Shown: one piece after another, positions 22,926 through 33,081 of the stretch
Numbering within the stretch: the first letter of the stretch is position 1
Layout of the letters: every line of letters starts with the position of its first letter
Assembly (NCBI GenBank): GCA_012064385.1
Contig: QRDG01001970.1
Span: 76,042-140,041, forward strand
DNA: 64,000 nt
DNA from: Puccinellia tenuiflora
Taxonomy: Eukaryota; Streptophyta; Magnoliopsida; Poales; Poaceae
Direction: 5' to 3'
Program-made: the position numbers and the translations under genes
Notes under the pieces: model-generated
What the model saw: the letters and a program-made list of their open reading frames with translations, nothing else
Databases searched by the model: none
Told to the model about the DNA's origin: nothing

Positions 22926-24443
22926 GCGTCGAGCCTGACTTTCCCGCCGGAGTACGATGTTCCATCGCTGAAAGCATATTGATTGCTCCCAAATTTCGTT
23001 TTGGCGACTGTGCGCGTGTGTTTGCGCAAAGGGCCGGCCTTCAGTATTACATTTCTGGCCTAACAGCCCAATCCAGAGATACGGGCCACCTTTTCCCAGC
23101 CCATGTTGGTTTGTTTGTTCTTTCGGACAGAACTGTTTCCTCGGTCTTTCCTCAACGCTGTTTATAGTTGCTCTTGTCAGAATCCCAGGATAAAAACTAG
23201 AAGACAGAGATCACCTCAGCTGACTTGGACGCTAGGCTGTTCAGCTACAGATACTTGACTGAAGACTGTACAGCTATCATCATCATCTGGTGCAGGGACA
23301 TGCTGTGAAGCTAGCAATCACGTGGCTACATTTCAACGTATCTCCGCAGAAAATCCATCAGACTTATCCCGGTCGAGCTAAGCCTTGTGTCACATAGTAG
23401 TATGACTGAAGACTCCACCGCCAACTTATCAACATCACATGCTAAAGAGCTAACTTAGATAGCCACTCCCCCACACTGACCTTCCTTGGTTTTGTAATGC
23501 TGTCAATTAGGTTGCCAGAGGCCACAAACCGGTCCATTGCTTCGTAAGACACGAGCGTGGACGGATTGACAGAACAAATATGTATACACTAGTGACAGCC
23601 AAATCAAACCTGAAGGTTTTCCTCTTCTGAATAATCAATCCATCATCAGAGCCTGAAAGAGGGAGTCTAGGGGAGGTGGCCTTCGGCACCGGAAGTGTCT
23701 AGGGCTTTGTCCCCAGATAACACTGCCCAAAAGGGCTAACCTATTGCACGCGTCTAATTTTCGCGGAGAAATGCGTGGCTTCCTATTTGGCATGCTGCTT
23801 TATATACTCAAGAGTATTACCTCTCTTTTGACCGTGGAAGGTTCCACCTAAATACTATGGAAGATTTGGTAGGGGGAGGGAGTGCCAAGGGTAGAGACAG
23901 AGTGTGCTTGACTGCTTGTAGAATTTAAGACGGATGAACCTGTCATAATAGTATTTTTATCCACTCCCGTATTCTGTAGAGAATCAGGAAAAATGCTTAC
24001 ACTTGGAGGCATATATCGTGTCATCCATGAGGAGATGGGTACAGCTAAAAAAAGGTTTCCCTTCTCAGAGGTCAGTTGAAGTGAGCGACGTACGCTACAG
24101 AGCTGACGCGTGGCGGGCAGACGAAGCAGCGCATCTGGACAATCCATGCGATCGTTACGTGAGCAAATTAATCACGTCATCTTTTTTATAGGTTGTCATC
24201 TTTTTTATAGGTTGTTAGACAATCGTACCGTGGGCGCATGTGCTGGCCCTGCGTACATCGGCCTCCGTGCGTACGCGCATCTGCTAGCCGAAGCTGCCCC
24301 GCGGGATACATGCAGGTGCTCCGCGTTTTGTTCGTAGCGCAGCTGTACGTTTCCGTGGTGGCTCTTATTAGCGTGCGCGTACGAAGCCCCCGCGGCATGG
24401 ATATTTAGATAGTGGCTGCTTCGCGTTCGTTCGTACTGTTCGT
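22926..24443. other. Intergenic DNA, nothing recognised
   Basis: Frames on both strands are short and overlapping. No element ends, domain motifs or RNA genes could be supported. Confidence 0.45.
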
Positions 24444-24715
24444 GAATGTACAAACTATATGTAAGTAAATGTAAAAAAATAAATGTACAACTACACTGCT
24501 ATCGGATGTACAAAATTGAAAATGTACAAACTGGAAATGTACAACCACACTGTTACCAAGTATACAAAATTTGAAAATGTACAAACTGAAAATGTACAAA
24601 ACTGGAAATGTACAACCACGTGCTACCGAATGTACAAAAACTGGAAATGTACAAATTTGGAGATGTACAAACTAGAGATGTACAAAACAGAAAATGTACA
24701 ACCACGTACTACCGA
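24444..24715 (+). repeat. ATGTACAA minisatellite
   Basis: About twenty copies of ATGTACAA or close variants at 8-20 bp spacing. They sit in two interleaved longer phrases, one with ACCAC plus TGCTACCGA-like sequence and one with ACTGGAA. It abuts the truncated gene fragment at 24720. Confidence 0.8.
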
Positions 24716-24719
24716 ATAG

Positions 24720-24883
24720 GGGGCCTTATTCGAGAGGTGGCGGTCGAGGAGCTCGTCGATGGTGTCGGGTCCCTCGTGGATGGATCGGAGCTGCTGCTGC
24801 TGCGGCGGCGGCGGGGTCGGCCCCCTCGTGGCGGCGAGTGCGCGGAGGAGCGAGGAGCCACGGGCGCGTGCGGCCAAGGCCAT
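24720..24883 (-). pseudogene. 5' fragment of an organelle-targeted protein gene (possibly PPR)
   Basis: The minus-strand frame starts with an ATG in good context (GACCATGGCC) and reads MALAARARGSSLLRALAATR, a short Pro/Gln run, then GPDTIDELLDRHLSNK. The first part looks like a mitochondrial or plastid presequence and the second like the region before the repeats in some PPR proteins. The frame then enters the ATGTACAA repeats, so only the 5' end survives. Assignment to the PPR family is tentative. Confidence 0.35.
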
Positions 24884-25780
24884 GGTCGTCTTGTTCGGCT
24901 GTGCCTGTAGTGGTCGGCCCCCGCGTGGCGCCGAAGACGGTAGTCGACAAGACGTGGCTGCAAAGTAAACCGGTCCCCGTTAGGTCCGGCCGGGCCCGAT
25001 GGCCCCGTAAAGCCTCCGTAAGGGCACACCAGTCCTAATAGGGTCCGGTCGGGCCTAGATTGGACTTGCAAAACCTGCCGCCCCGCTGCAACAGGCCAGC
25101 CGCTGTACCGCTGCCCCCTGCATCCTCTACCATCGCAGTCTGCTACTGATCGCGCTGCAGTCCAGCCCGGCCCGACCCAGATGGGGCCCGAAGGGCCTCG
25201 ATCTGGGCCACGGGCACCACGCCAGTCCACTGCGCGCCGCCGCTCGCCAAGCTGTGCCGCCCCACCGCTTCACGACCGTCGCCGCCGTTGCGCCACCGTC
25301 CGGCCCGAGCCGGGCCGCCGCCGCCCGAGGTGCACCGCCGCCGAGGGGAGAGAGCCCCGCCTCCACCCATCCCGGCGCGGGGAAGGTCATACCGCCGCCG
25401 CCGGCTTAGCACGGGCCGCGCCCGGCGGCCACTACCGGCGGCGGCGACAGGGAGGAAAGGGGGGAGGGGACGAGGAGAGAGGGGAGGCGGGAGGTAGCTA
25501 GGCTGCAGAGAAGGTCTCCAGCTTGTATTCAAGATTCACGTTGTTACGTTCCTTTAGGTCGAAGTAGATCTGAAAGAACATCCCAACAAAAGGTTCAGTA
25601 CTAGCATTATGCTTGGCCATCAGGCTGACGAATCAACAGTACAAGTCGGCAAGTTAATGAGCATGAAGCTTAATGGGCTTAAGCCGAAGGACGTGGCTCC
25701 CTCTATTTTTGCCGTCTCCTCTAGCAAAAACTTCACAGTCAACAAGGAGATCACAAATGGCTTTTGGATCAACATTGCCG
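24884..25780. other. GC-rich block, unassigned
   Basis: About 24890-25500 is very GC-rich, with overlapping chance ORFs on both strands rich in Arg, Pro and Ala. It could be the promoter/leader of the truncated gene at 24883. The remainder to 25780 has a short plus-strand frame without recognisable domains. Confidence 0.35.
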
Positions 25781-25784
25781 CCTC

Positions 25785-26335
25785 TCAACACATCATCGAG
25801 ATTTCGTTGATATTTGGACGAAATTAGTGAGTTTCACCTTGTGGAGGGCACGACCGATGACATCACTTGGAAATTCACCACTTCCGGGACATACTCGATG
25901 GCCTCCGCATACAAAGCTCAATTCGATGGAATGAATCGATCCATCATGCCGGAGGCGGTTTGGAATAATTGGACACCTTCCTAGTGCAAATATTTTGCTT
26001 GGCTCTTCCTTCAAGACCTGGTTTGGATGGTCGATCGCCTCTAACAACGTGGTTGGCCGAATTGTGGGCTTTGCCAACTATGCAAAAGGGAAGACGAATC
26101 TGTGGTGCACCTTTTCTTCGAATGCCGCTACATCCTCCGTGTTTGGAATATGACTGTTGGTTGACTTGGTCTCACGTTGCTTGACACGTCGCAATGGTCC
26201 TCTTACGACGCAAGAATGGTGGGAGTCCGTCAATCTTTGATGTTCCTTATCATGCTCCCGTCTTGAGAGATTTGGACCGAGCGTTACACGCGGATTTTTC
26301 GTCACGTTTCCACCATATCAACGTTGGTTGGTGAT
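25785..26335 (+). pseudogene. LINE ORF2 C-terminal (zf-RVT) remnant
   Basis: In one plus-strand frame, interrupted by stops, it reads DDITWKFTTSGTYSMASAYK, then CKYFAWLFLQDLVW, RGWPNCGLCQLCKREDESVV and HLFFECRYILRVW. This is the zinc-binding tail of plant LINE reverse transcriptases (W-SG-YS-SAYK; CxxC...H...C). In-frame stops near 25982 and 26041 show it is dead. No poly-A or TSD was found. Confidence 0.8.
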
Positions 26336-26339
26336 ACGA

Positions 26340-27133
26340 TTAAATCCGAAGCGGCCTTGTGGAGTACACTGGGTTGGCCTTGAGCTCGTCGGGGAGAGCC
26401 ATCCGCTGCCGGTGGATGAGGAGATGTAGCTCGACGGTGCCGTACTCGGGGAGAGGCGACAACGAGGCCACCGGCGCTAATATACCAGCGGCACGCGACA
26501 GTCGTGAGTCTGGGGGAACGAGGAGGCCGTAGCGGGCAAACTTCTCCGCCATAGGAGCCCTGAGGGTGCGCGGCCAGATGTATTAGCGCCCCCGCCAGCA
26601 GGAACTACTACCCGCCTCGCTGTTGTTTGCCATCGTCAATGAAGTCCTTGCGGGAGGGAGGGGGTTTGCATGAAAGGCGAGGAGAGCGTGGTGACAAGAT
26701 AACGCCGGTCAAAAGCACTAGCGTTACGACTTGACACGGCGAGGACACAAAGGGACAGGGATTAAAGAGAGGAGAGACACTGCCAAATGGGCCCGCGTCC
26801 ACGTGTCGTCGGGGGTGGTGAAAACTTTTGACGTGCATTGAACGCGCGCACCACCACTCTCCTATCGCCATTGACAAGTCAGCCCGACACGCCACCGATG
26901 CAAATTTACTAGTGGCGTGGCAGTGACCGCGCGCCACCGACACTTTTCGCCCGACTGACCAGGTGGGTCCGTGTACCGGTGGCGTGTCAATCTTATCTAC
27001 ACGCCGCTGGTAACCTGAAAGCAGTGCCACGTCCAAAACTTTCACACAACTGAAAGTATCTGTGGCGCGTAAAAAACAAAAACGCCACTAATACTCGATT
27101 ACTAGTTCTTCACTAGGCTATTTTCTACTAGTG
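26340..27133. mobile_element. CACTA element fragment, one end preserved
   Basis: The right end reads TATTTTCTACTAGTG, so the terminal repeat is CACTAGTAGAAAATA. The last 350 bp carry repeated GTGGCG/CGCCAC motifs. No matching opposite end lies nearby. It is related to the fragment at 51575-51811, which has the same end type. The left limit is approximate. Confidence 0.6.
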
Positions 27134-28538
27134 CGTGGATTTAAGTTTGACACAGATCTGAACTGACATCTGAAAGCAGCTCATCATATAATTAAGAATT
27201 GATTGAGCAACTGATTTCAACCAAACCTCCTTGGCAGCCAGAGAAAAGGTCGATTCGAGCATCCAGTGACACACTTCCACACCCTTTCTGGGAGGAATTT
27301 AAACAAGGACGTAGCTGCTCTTGCAATCTCCGTTGGCATACCGAGATTGATTAATTGAGAATGTTGATGGACGAGTGATGATCCGAAATATCGTTGATCA
27401 TCAAACAAAATACCAAGATTCATAGATTTCTTAGGAATCGAACGGCGACTTGGGTGATGGAGATGGTGGTGTGACGAGAGGCTGGCTGCTGCCAATGGAT
27501 TTTTGCCACACGGGCGGGACATGCACGCATGAGGCTGGTTGTCACGTTGACGAGCACGAATCTCCAACAATCGCATGATTGTGAAGTGCCGGCAAGGTGT
27601 TCCACAGAAGTTAGGTTGCCGTGCACCTCACCCCCATCCCGAGGTTCCTCCACTTTGTAGTTAATAGTAGCATAAAACCACCACTTTGAAGGTCGTTTTC
27701 TCCAAAATCCACTACTTTACTTTTTCGACAGAAATCCTCCGGATTTCATGAGTTTTTTTTCTCCAGAAAACACTAATCCACATACCACATTTGGCCTGAA
27801 CTGACGCTATTTCTGACAGCCTGGGCCACACACCAGGTGTGGTTTGCTGAGGTGGACATGGGTTCCAGCTGTCGGTCTCCTAACTCCTTTTGTCGCTTCT
27901 CTCACCCTACTGCGCCATGACAGATGGGGTTCACTTGTTTGTCCACGGTCGGCAGCGCCTCCATAGTGTTGCCGGCGACGTGCCCTGCGTCACACCGTCA
28001 GGCAGCTTCTGCATCAGCGCCTCCATCATGGGGCCAATGAGAAGTCCCAGTCGCCATGCCACTGGAGGATGGTGGCATTGAGGGCGTCGAGGTAGTTGGC
28101 CGGCTCTGCCGCCACGACGATGTTCAAGTTGGACAACAGCCTATGCCGAAGAAGCAGTTTAGCTGCAGCTCAATGGGTACCTGAGGGACGCGCCTCGCCA
28201 CCTCCACGCGTCCGACGCCCTCAACGCACCCCACGCCTGCAGCAGATGCCGGCGGCCAGAGTAGCCCGATGGCCCAAATCATGGCGGAGCACATGTACAC
28301 GGCGTGCTCGATTCAGGGTAGCGCAGAATAAATGGGGAGAACCGCAAGCTTCATGAGATCCTCTGGTCTTCTACGAAGAAGAGGATGAGGACAGAGACGA
28401 AGCAGACGAAGTGATCGATGGCCTAGCGGCCAGTCATCGGTGAAAGGTGGCTACGGATATTCCGGAGCTCTGAAGTCGATTCCTTTGGCCAGGAAGGTAG
28501 AATCGTTGAGGCAGAGCTAAGAAACATGGTCTAAGGTG
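27134..28538. other. Intergenic DNA including a decayed copy of the 29.3-kb promoter region
   Basis: About 27440-27655 resembles 29265-29385, upstream of the small membrane protein gene: shared CACGAATCTCCAACAA, AAGTGCCGGCAAGGTGTTC-like and CCGTGCACCTCACC-like blocks. The copy stops before the coding part. A minus-strand frame near 28050-28140 looks coding-like but is short and unnamed. Confidence 0.4.
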
Positions 28539-28547
28539 ACGGAAGCA

Positions 28548-28873
28548 GTAGTTTTTACCAAATCTGACTCTTTACCCAAACTAATATTGCATCTAGCCTC
28601 TCAGCGAAACTATTTTTAAATCTGACCTCTGAGATCGGCGCCAATAAGGATGGAGCCGAACTTGTACAGGTCGGCACCAAGCGATTTCTACACTCAGGTG
28701 CTCCGACGGGTCGGCGCCAACCGAAATTGGCGCCGAAGGATGGAGCCGACATGCACAAGGTCGGCTCCATCCTCGTTCACGGCGACCTCAGAGACTAGAT
28801 TTAGACAATAGTTTCACAAAGAGGTCATATGTATGATTAGTTTGGCCAAAGGACCAGATTTGGTAAAAAATAC
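28548..28873. mobile_element. Mutator-type MITE, 326 bp, 9-bp TSD
   Basis: The flanks carry the perfect 9-bp duplication ACGGAAGCA (28539-28547 and 28874-28882). The terminal inverted repeats begin GTAGTTTTTACCAAATCTG on the left and GTATTTTTTACCAAATCTG on the right (complement) and extend imperfectly for about 90 bp. The middle is a GC-rich loop with repeated GTCGGCKCCA and GGATGGAGCCGA motifs. A 9-bp TSD with long arms fits a non-autonomous Mutator-like element. No coding capacity. Confidence 0.88.
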
Positions 28874-28882
28874 ACGGAAGCA

Positions 28883-29467
28883 TAGGCTGAACTAGAACAG
28901 ATCCAAAGCTTGTTACAAGTGATCGATCTCACAAGTAAGTGTATATGCAGTGAAGCTTCGATCGTACAGAGTTTCATTCATGTTTCCCCTACCGTGTAAT
29001 TCAGGTTTCATCGATGTTTCACAGGCGCTTTCATGTTTCCCGTGTTTCAAGCATGTAGTATATGAACTTGATCACACCTGACCTAGTGACCTGGGACGTG
29101 GTTGCAAGGTCAACAAGTCAAACATATGCACGAAAATGGAAATTCATCAACATAGCTAGTAGTTGAGAATACCATAATTTCGAATACCTTAGCTAGTTGA
29201 TACCGAGCAGAGGACTAGGTTCGGCAAAAGAAATGCACGTTGAAAGAACAATCAGAAAAATCCACGTTGGAGGTGGCGGGGTGACGAGAAGCTGGCTAGC
29301 CTGCACGAATCTCCAACAAACGGGGTAACATCGAACGCGTGCCGGCCAGGTGTTCGACAGAAGTCCCCTGGCCGTGCGCCTCACCTCGCCCCGCCTACAA
29401 AACCCCCCTCTCTCCACTGCCGAAGCTCCTCGCATCCACCCCGATCCACTACGCTCGTCTAGCCAGC
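28883..29467. other. Upstream region of the small membrane protein gene
   Basis: No gene seen to about 29260. From 29265 the sequence is duplicated in diverged form at 27440-27655. No clear TATA box; a pyrimidine-rich leader at about 29400-29460 precedes the ATG. Confidence 0.4.
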
Positions 29468-29797
29468 ATGGAAGCGCCCCGCCACGTTGTCGCCGTCTTC
29501 ATCGCCGCCGCGGCAATCCTCGCATCGGCCTACGTCGCCGCCGCGATCGACTTCAACCCAGGCATGGAGGACGCTCCGCCGCCTCCGCCGCGCCCGTCTG
29601 CGCGCCACCAACTGAGCGCAGTTGCCATCGCCGGAATCTGCGTCGCGGTGGTCGTCGTCTTGGGCGTCGTCATCTGCTGCTGCTTCTGCTTCTGCTTCTG
29701 CTTCCGTGGTGGCGACGCGGACGAGGCGCCGGCGCCAGCGCCGGTCCGCCGCGCCGACGTGGTCGTCCAGATGGCGCCCGTCCGCGTCCGCGCCTGA
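29468..29797 (+). CDS. Small secretory/membrane protein of unknown function
   Basis: A 109-residue frame beginning MEAPRHVVAVFIAAAAILAS. Residues 1-27 are a signal peptide with a likely cut after YVAAA. Residues about 37-47 are Pro-rich (APPPPPRPSA). Residues about 53-80 are a hydrophobic membrane segment ending in an unusual CCCFCFCFCF run. The C-terminus is Ala/Pro/Val-rich with a few acidic residues, presumably cytosolic. The layout suits a small type I membrane protein, but I do not recognise a family. The intact MULE begins 130 bp after the stop, probably in the 3'UTR. A diverged copy of its promoter lies at 27440. Confidence 0.6.
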   Translation: MEAPRHVVAVFIAAAAILASAYVAAAIDFNPGMEDAPPPPPRPSARHQLSAVAIAGICVAVVVVLGVVICCCFCFCFCFRGGDADEAPAPAPVRRADVVVQMAPVRVRA

Positions 29798-29926
29798 TCG
29801 ACCACGCGCCTTCGTCCGTGCCTGATCGACCACGCGCCAACTCGATCATCTGTGCGTATGCGCCTTCGATCTCCTCGTCCCCATCCGAACTGAACATCCC
29901 TCAATTCAGGACGCCATGGAGAGAAG

Positions 29927-30038
29927 GGGTCAATAGCCCCTATGCGACATCTTTCCAAGGAAATGGACGAGAAGCGACGTTCTTGCTGAAAATAGCTAGC
30001 ATGCGACGTCTGACGGGAGGGTTATAGCTGCAATGCGA
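29927..30038 (+). repeat. Left terminal inverted repeat of the MULE
   Basis: Starts GGGTCAATAGCCCC and contains three or four CATGCGAC/AAGCGACG-type motifs at 20-30 bp steps. It pairs with the right end at about 40207-40318. It may carry the promoter of the GRF-type gene, as MuDR TIRs do for their genes. Confidence 0.85.
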
Positions 30039-30303
30039 CACTTCTCTTAAACATCAGTAGACAGCTTATCAATTCAAACAACACGGGCTGAGCGGGACCC
30101 AAAACTTATCCACGTCAGATCGTGGGACCCACTGCTTGTCCACCTCACGTCGTGGGACCCAGAACACGTAGCTGCAAGAAGAGAGACGATCTCGTCCCCG
30201 CACCGGAGCCAGCGTTCATTCGACCGTTGCAGTACAGAGCATCCGCTCGTTCCTACCCCCCTTCTTCTCCGGCGATCCTCTAAGCGCTGCAACGCCGGCG
30301 GTG

Positions 30304-30897
30304 ATGTCGACCTCCGCTTCAACCTGCCGGTGGCCGCGCTATGGTCCAGTGCCGCTGGGACGGTACCCTGACTGCCCACGGACGGCGCCCCAGAAGCGCC
30401 TGACCACCGTGAGCGATGAGAAAGGCAACGCCGGGCGCGAGTTTGTGAAATGCGAGAGCAAACCAGAGCCAGGGAAGGTGAGATCTTAGTTTCCCCTCTA
30501 CCAATTTCATTTTATTTTCATCAATTTTGTGGTTTTCATCCGATTTGGGAATTAGGGTTTCATCCGATTTGGGGAAATTTTGCTCTGTTTTCAGCCGGAT
30601 CTGCGGAAATACCACCATTTCGAGTGGCTTGATGAGTACATCAATAGGATTGAACTGGAGGGCGCCTTCCTGGAGGTCAATTCGCCGCCGTCGGCCGAGC
30701 AGTGGGGATCAGCCACGGTGGTTGCTCCGGTGGGGAAAGCGGATGGGGTTGCGGCGGAAGTGAAGGAGATGAAGAAGATGAACAAGCACCTAAAGAAGCT
30801 TGTCGATCTGAAGAAGCAGGACAATCTGATGTCTGTAGTTTTTTATTTATGTACAATTGCTCTTGGTGTTGTTTATTTGCTGATCATTAGTCACTAA
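30304..30897 (+). CDS. GRF-type zinc-finger-like protein with coiled coil and C-terminal membrane segment, carried by the MULE
   Basis: Two exons, 30304-30477 and 30595-30897, join in phase (AAG/GTGAG donor, TTTTCAG acceptor) to give 158 residues. Residues 21-71 resemble a GRF zinc finger (YPDC, NAGREFVKC, HHFEWLDEYI). Of the four expected Cys ligands only C24 and C50 are visible; the other two positions seem to be Tyr (Y21 and Y64), so zinc binding is doubtful. Residues about 108-135 form a Lys/Glu-rich coiled coil (EVKEMKKMNKHLKKLVDLKK). Residues about 137-157 are hydrophobic (VVFYLCTIALGVVYLLIIS), a possible tail anchor. GRF modules bind nucleic acid in several repair and transposon-linked proteins. 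The role here is unknown. The frame is undamaged, unlike the transposase. Confidence 0.7.
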
Positions 30898-31174
30898 ACA
30901 ATGTAACTAATGTTGCAGTTAGTTTGGACAATTTCTGTATGGCTAAGACTTGGAAGTAATGCATGACAGATGCAAATTCATTTGGTTTGTTCCAATTCCT
31001 AAAATATTGCAAATGTGTGTTGTCTATTTGCTGATCCTTGGTCATTGTAACAATGTAATTAGTGTAGCAGTTAGCTCGGGCCATTTGTGTATGGCTAAGA
31101 CTTGGCAGATATGCATCACAAATCCAACATTTATTTAGTTTGGTTAAATTCGTAAAACGTTAGAAATGTGTGTG
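30866..31174 (+). repeat. Two-copy direct repeat (about 153 bp) downstream of the GRF-type gene
   Basis: Units at about 30866-31018 and 31019-31174 share TATTTGCTGATC, TATGGCTAAGACTTGG and AAATGTGTG in order. The first unit overlaps the end of the coding region, so the duplication probably lies in the transcript's 3' part. Confidence 0.7.
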
Positions 31175-32008
31175 AAATGTTCCGTTCTTTTGTAGAAAAA
31201 AACTACAACGGATAGGCGAAAAGGCCAGGCCCAAGTAAAACCTAGCCAGGCCCAATGTCAAAAGATGTGATCTTTCGGCAAAAAAAAACGTGCACACTCC
31301 AGGACTAATAGTAAGAGGATGCTTGTTTTTATTATTTGACCCGTTGCACGTCTTGTTGGGCCCAATAAAAATAGGATGCGTCTCCCTCTCCCTATGTCCT
31401 CTCTTATTTTTATTATTTACTTATCATTTTTCAGCATTTTAGTTTGTTTACTCATTCTGTTCACTATTGTAAGACATTTTAAGGCATGCTAGCATTATCA
31501 AGGGCCATGGTTTTGAATTCCCACGCTTGGTTGATATTTGTCCCTTTTCTTTCACCATTGACACGTGGGACCCACTAATAAGGGCTTTTAATGTATAGGT
31601 TCATTTTAAGACATATTTATAGAACTTTAATTAGGCAAAACGTGCACAGTCCAGGCAGAGGGGCGGTGCTGGGTTTTGACGTGACAACATCGATGGGACG
31701 CGGGGCCCCACTAGTCAGTTGGACTGCAGGTCACGCGTCAAGACCAGCGACGGTCTAGCGGTTAACACACAGCGACGGGAGAAGAGTATGTTGGCTATTG
31801 CTGAAAATTACCCCAAAATTCAAATGAATTTGTTGAGTACATTAAGGAGTCAAAGAAAACATTGGCATCCATAACATATATTATCCATAACTGCATCCAC
31901 ATATATATATATATAGTGGCCCGACCCACATTACACGTTACATATATTAAACTAAAAAAAGAAAAATTACATTTCATAGCCCTAAATATAAAGGGCCCTA
32001 AACCCTAA
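31175..32008. other. MULE interior without a recognised gene
   Basis: AT-rich DNA. A roughly 20-bp phrase (AACGTGCACASTCCAGG) occurs twice as a direct repeat, at about 31283-31301 and 31640-31656, bracketing 340 bp. No domain-bearing frame was seen. Confidence 0.4.
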
Positions 32009-32047
32009 CCGCTACCCGTTGGCGCCCCTTCGTCTGCGGGCCGTAAC

Positions 32048-32519
32048 CTACGCGCCGCCGGCGGCCTTCCTCCACTCCGCCGCCCTGTCCGCCATCTCGG
32101 CGTCGGACAAGGCCCGGAGATTCTCATCCCGGAGCCTCTTCGTGGCCCTGTCCTCCCGGACGGGGTACCACTTCTTCGCCGCCTTCCTCTCCTCGACGGC
32201 CGCCGCCTTCCTCTCCTCGACGGCCGCCGCCTTCCTCTCGGCGGCGAGTTCCTCCTTCCTCTCCTGCTTCTCCAGGAAGTGTAGACGGCGTTCAAGGGCC
32301 ATCTCGGAGCGGTTGTTCATCTTCGCGACGTCGTTGGGAGTGGGGTTGTGGACGAAGGGGGCCTCCGACTCGATGGGGGCTTTGCATCGCCGGCTGACGC
32401 CGACGCCTCGGAGGATCCCTCGGCCGCGCCTCCCACCAGCCAAGCGGCTGTGGGTGGTTGTCCTCGTCGCTGTAGGGCTCGGGGCTGGAAGGGAGAGAGA
32501 TTGGGCTGTACAACGCCAT
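32048..32519 (-). pseudogene. Coiled-coil ORF inside the MULE, with a probable frameshift
   Basis: The minus-strand ATG at 32519 (MALYSPISLPSSPEPYSDED) lies about 70 bp below a TTTAAATA box. This frame continues only to GWWEARPRD before turning into low-complexity sequence. A second frame then carries VAKMNNRSEMALERRLHFLE, a twice-repeated KAAAVEERKAAA coiled coil and REDRATKRLRDENLRALSDA to a stop at 32048. The two fit together if one base was gained or lost near 32410-32430. The helix resembles tails of small nuclear or transposon-associated proteins, but no family is certain. Confidence 0.45.
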
Positions 32520-33081
32520 GTTGCTAGAGGGAGGAGGAGGCAATGGGGCTGGAGAGGGATGAGAGGAGGCAATGGGTTGGATAGGCTCTATTTAAAGACT
32601 GCGATGAGACGTGCGTATTAATTGGGGTGGATGAGTTAAGCGACGGGTGAAAGACATGCCGTCTGAAAGCGTAGAAAAAATTACGCTTCGTAGTACGCAT
32701 GCGATGTGACCCTGCATGCGTGCATTAACGCAAGTCGAAAGTCTCACGCAACGAACCAACGCGTGCAGTAATGCTCTGTGCGACGCGTGAACGTGAATAG
32801 CTAGGGTGCGACGCTGTTAAAAAATTAATAGCTAGGCTGCGACGTGTTCGAGTTCGAGGGCTGCGGCAGCGCGCGCTTGCATGCGCCCGTGCATCTTCGT
32901 GGACTATTCCACACATCCTTATCCTCTCTCACGCTCTGAAAAAAAAGGCTAGCCAATCAGCTAGCGGAACCAGCCCTCCCACGGATCGCCCAGAGCCTGG
33001 CCTAAGATTCCTTCTAGAAGAACAATCGGACGGCAGTCAACGGTCCTTGTATAGCAAAAAACCTCACCAAAGGTACAGCAA
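32520..33081. other. MULE interior containing TIR-like motifs
   Basis: No gene. At 32795-32816 and 32826-32844 the sequence repeats AATAGCTAGGGTGCGACG and AATAGCTAGGCTGCGACG, close to the AATAGCTAGCATGCGACG phrase of the left TIR and in the same orientation. Confidence 0.5.
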
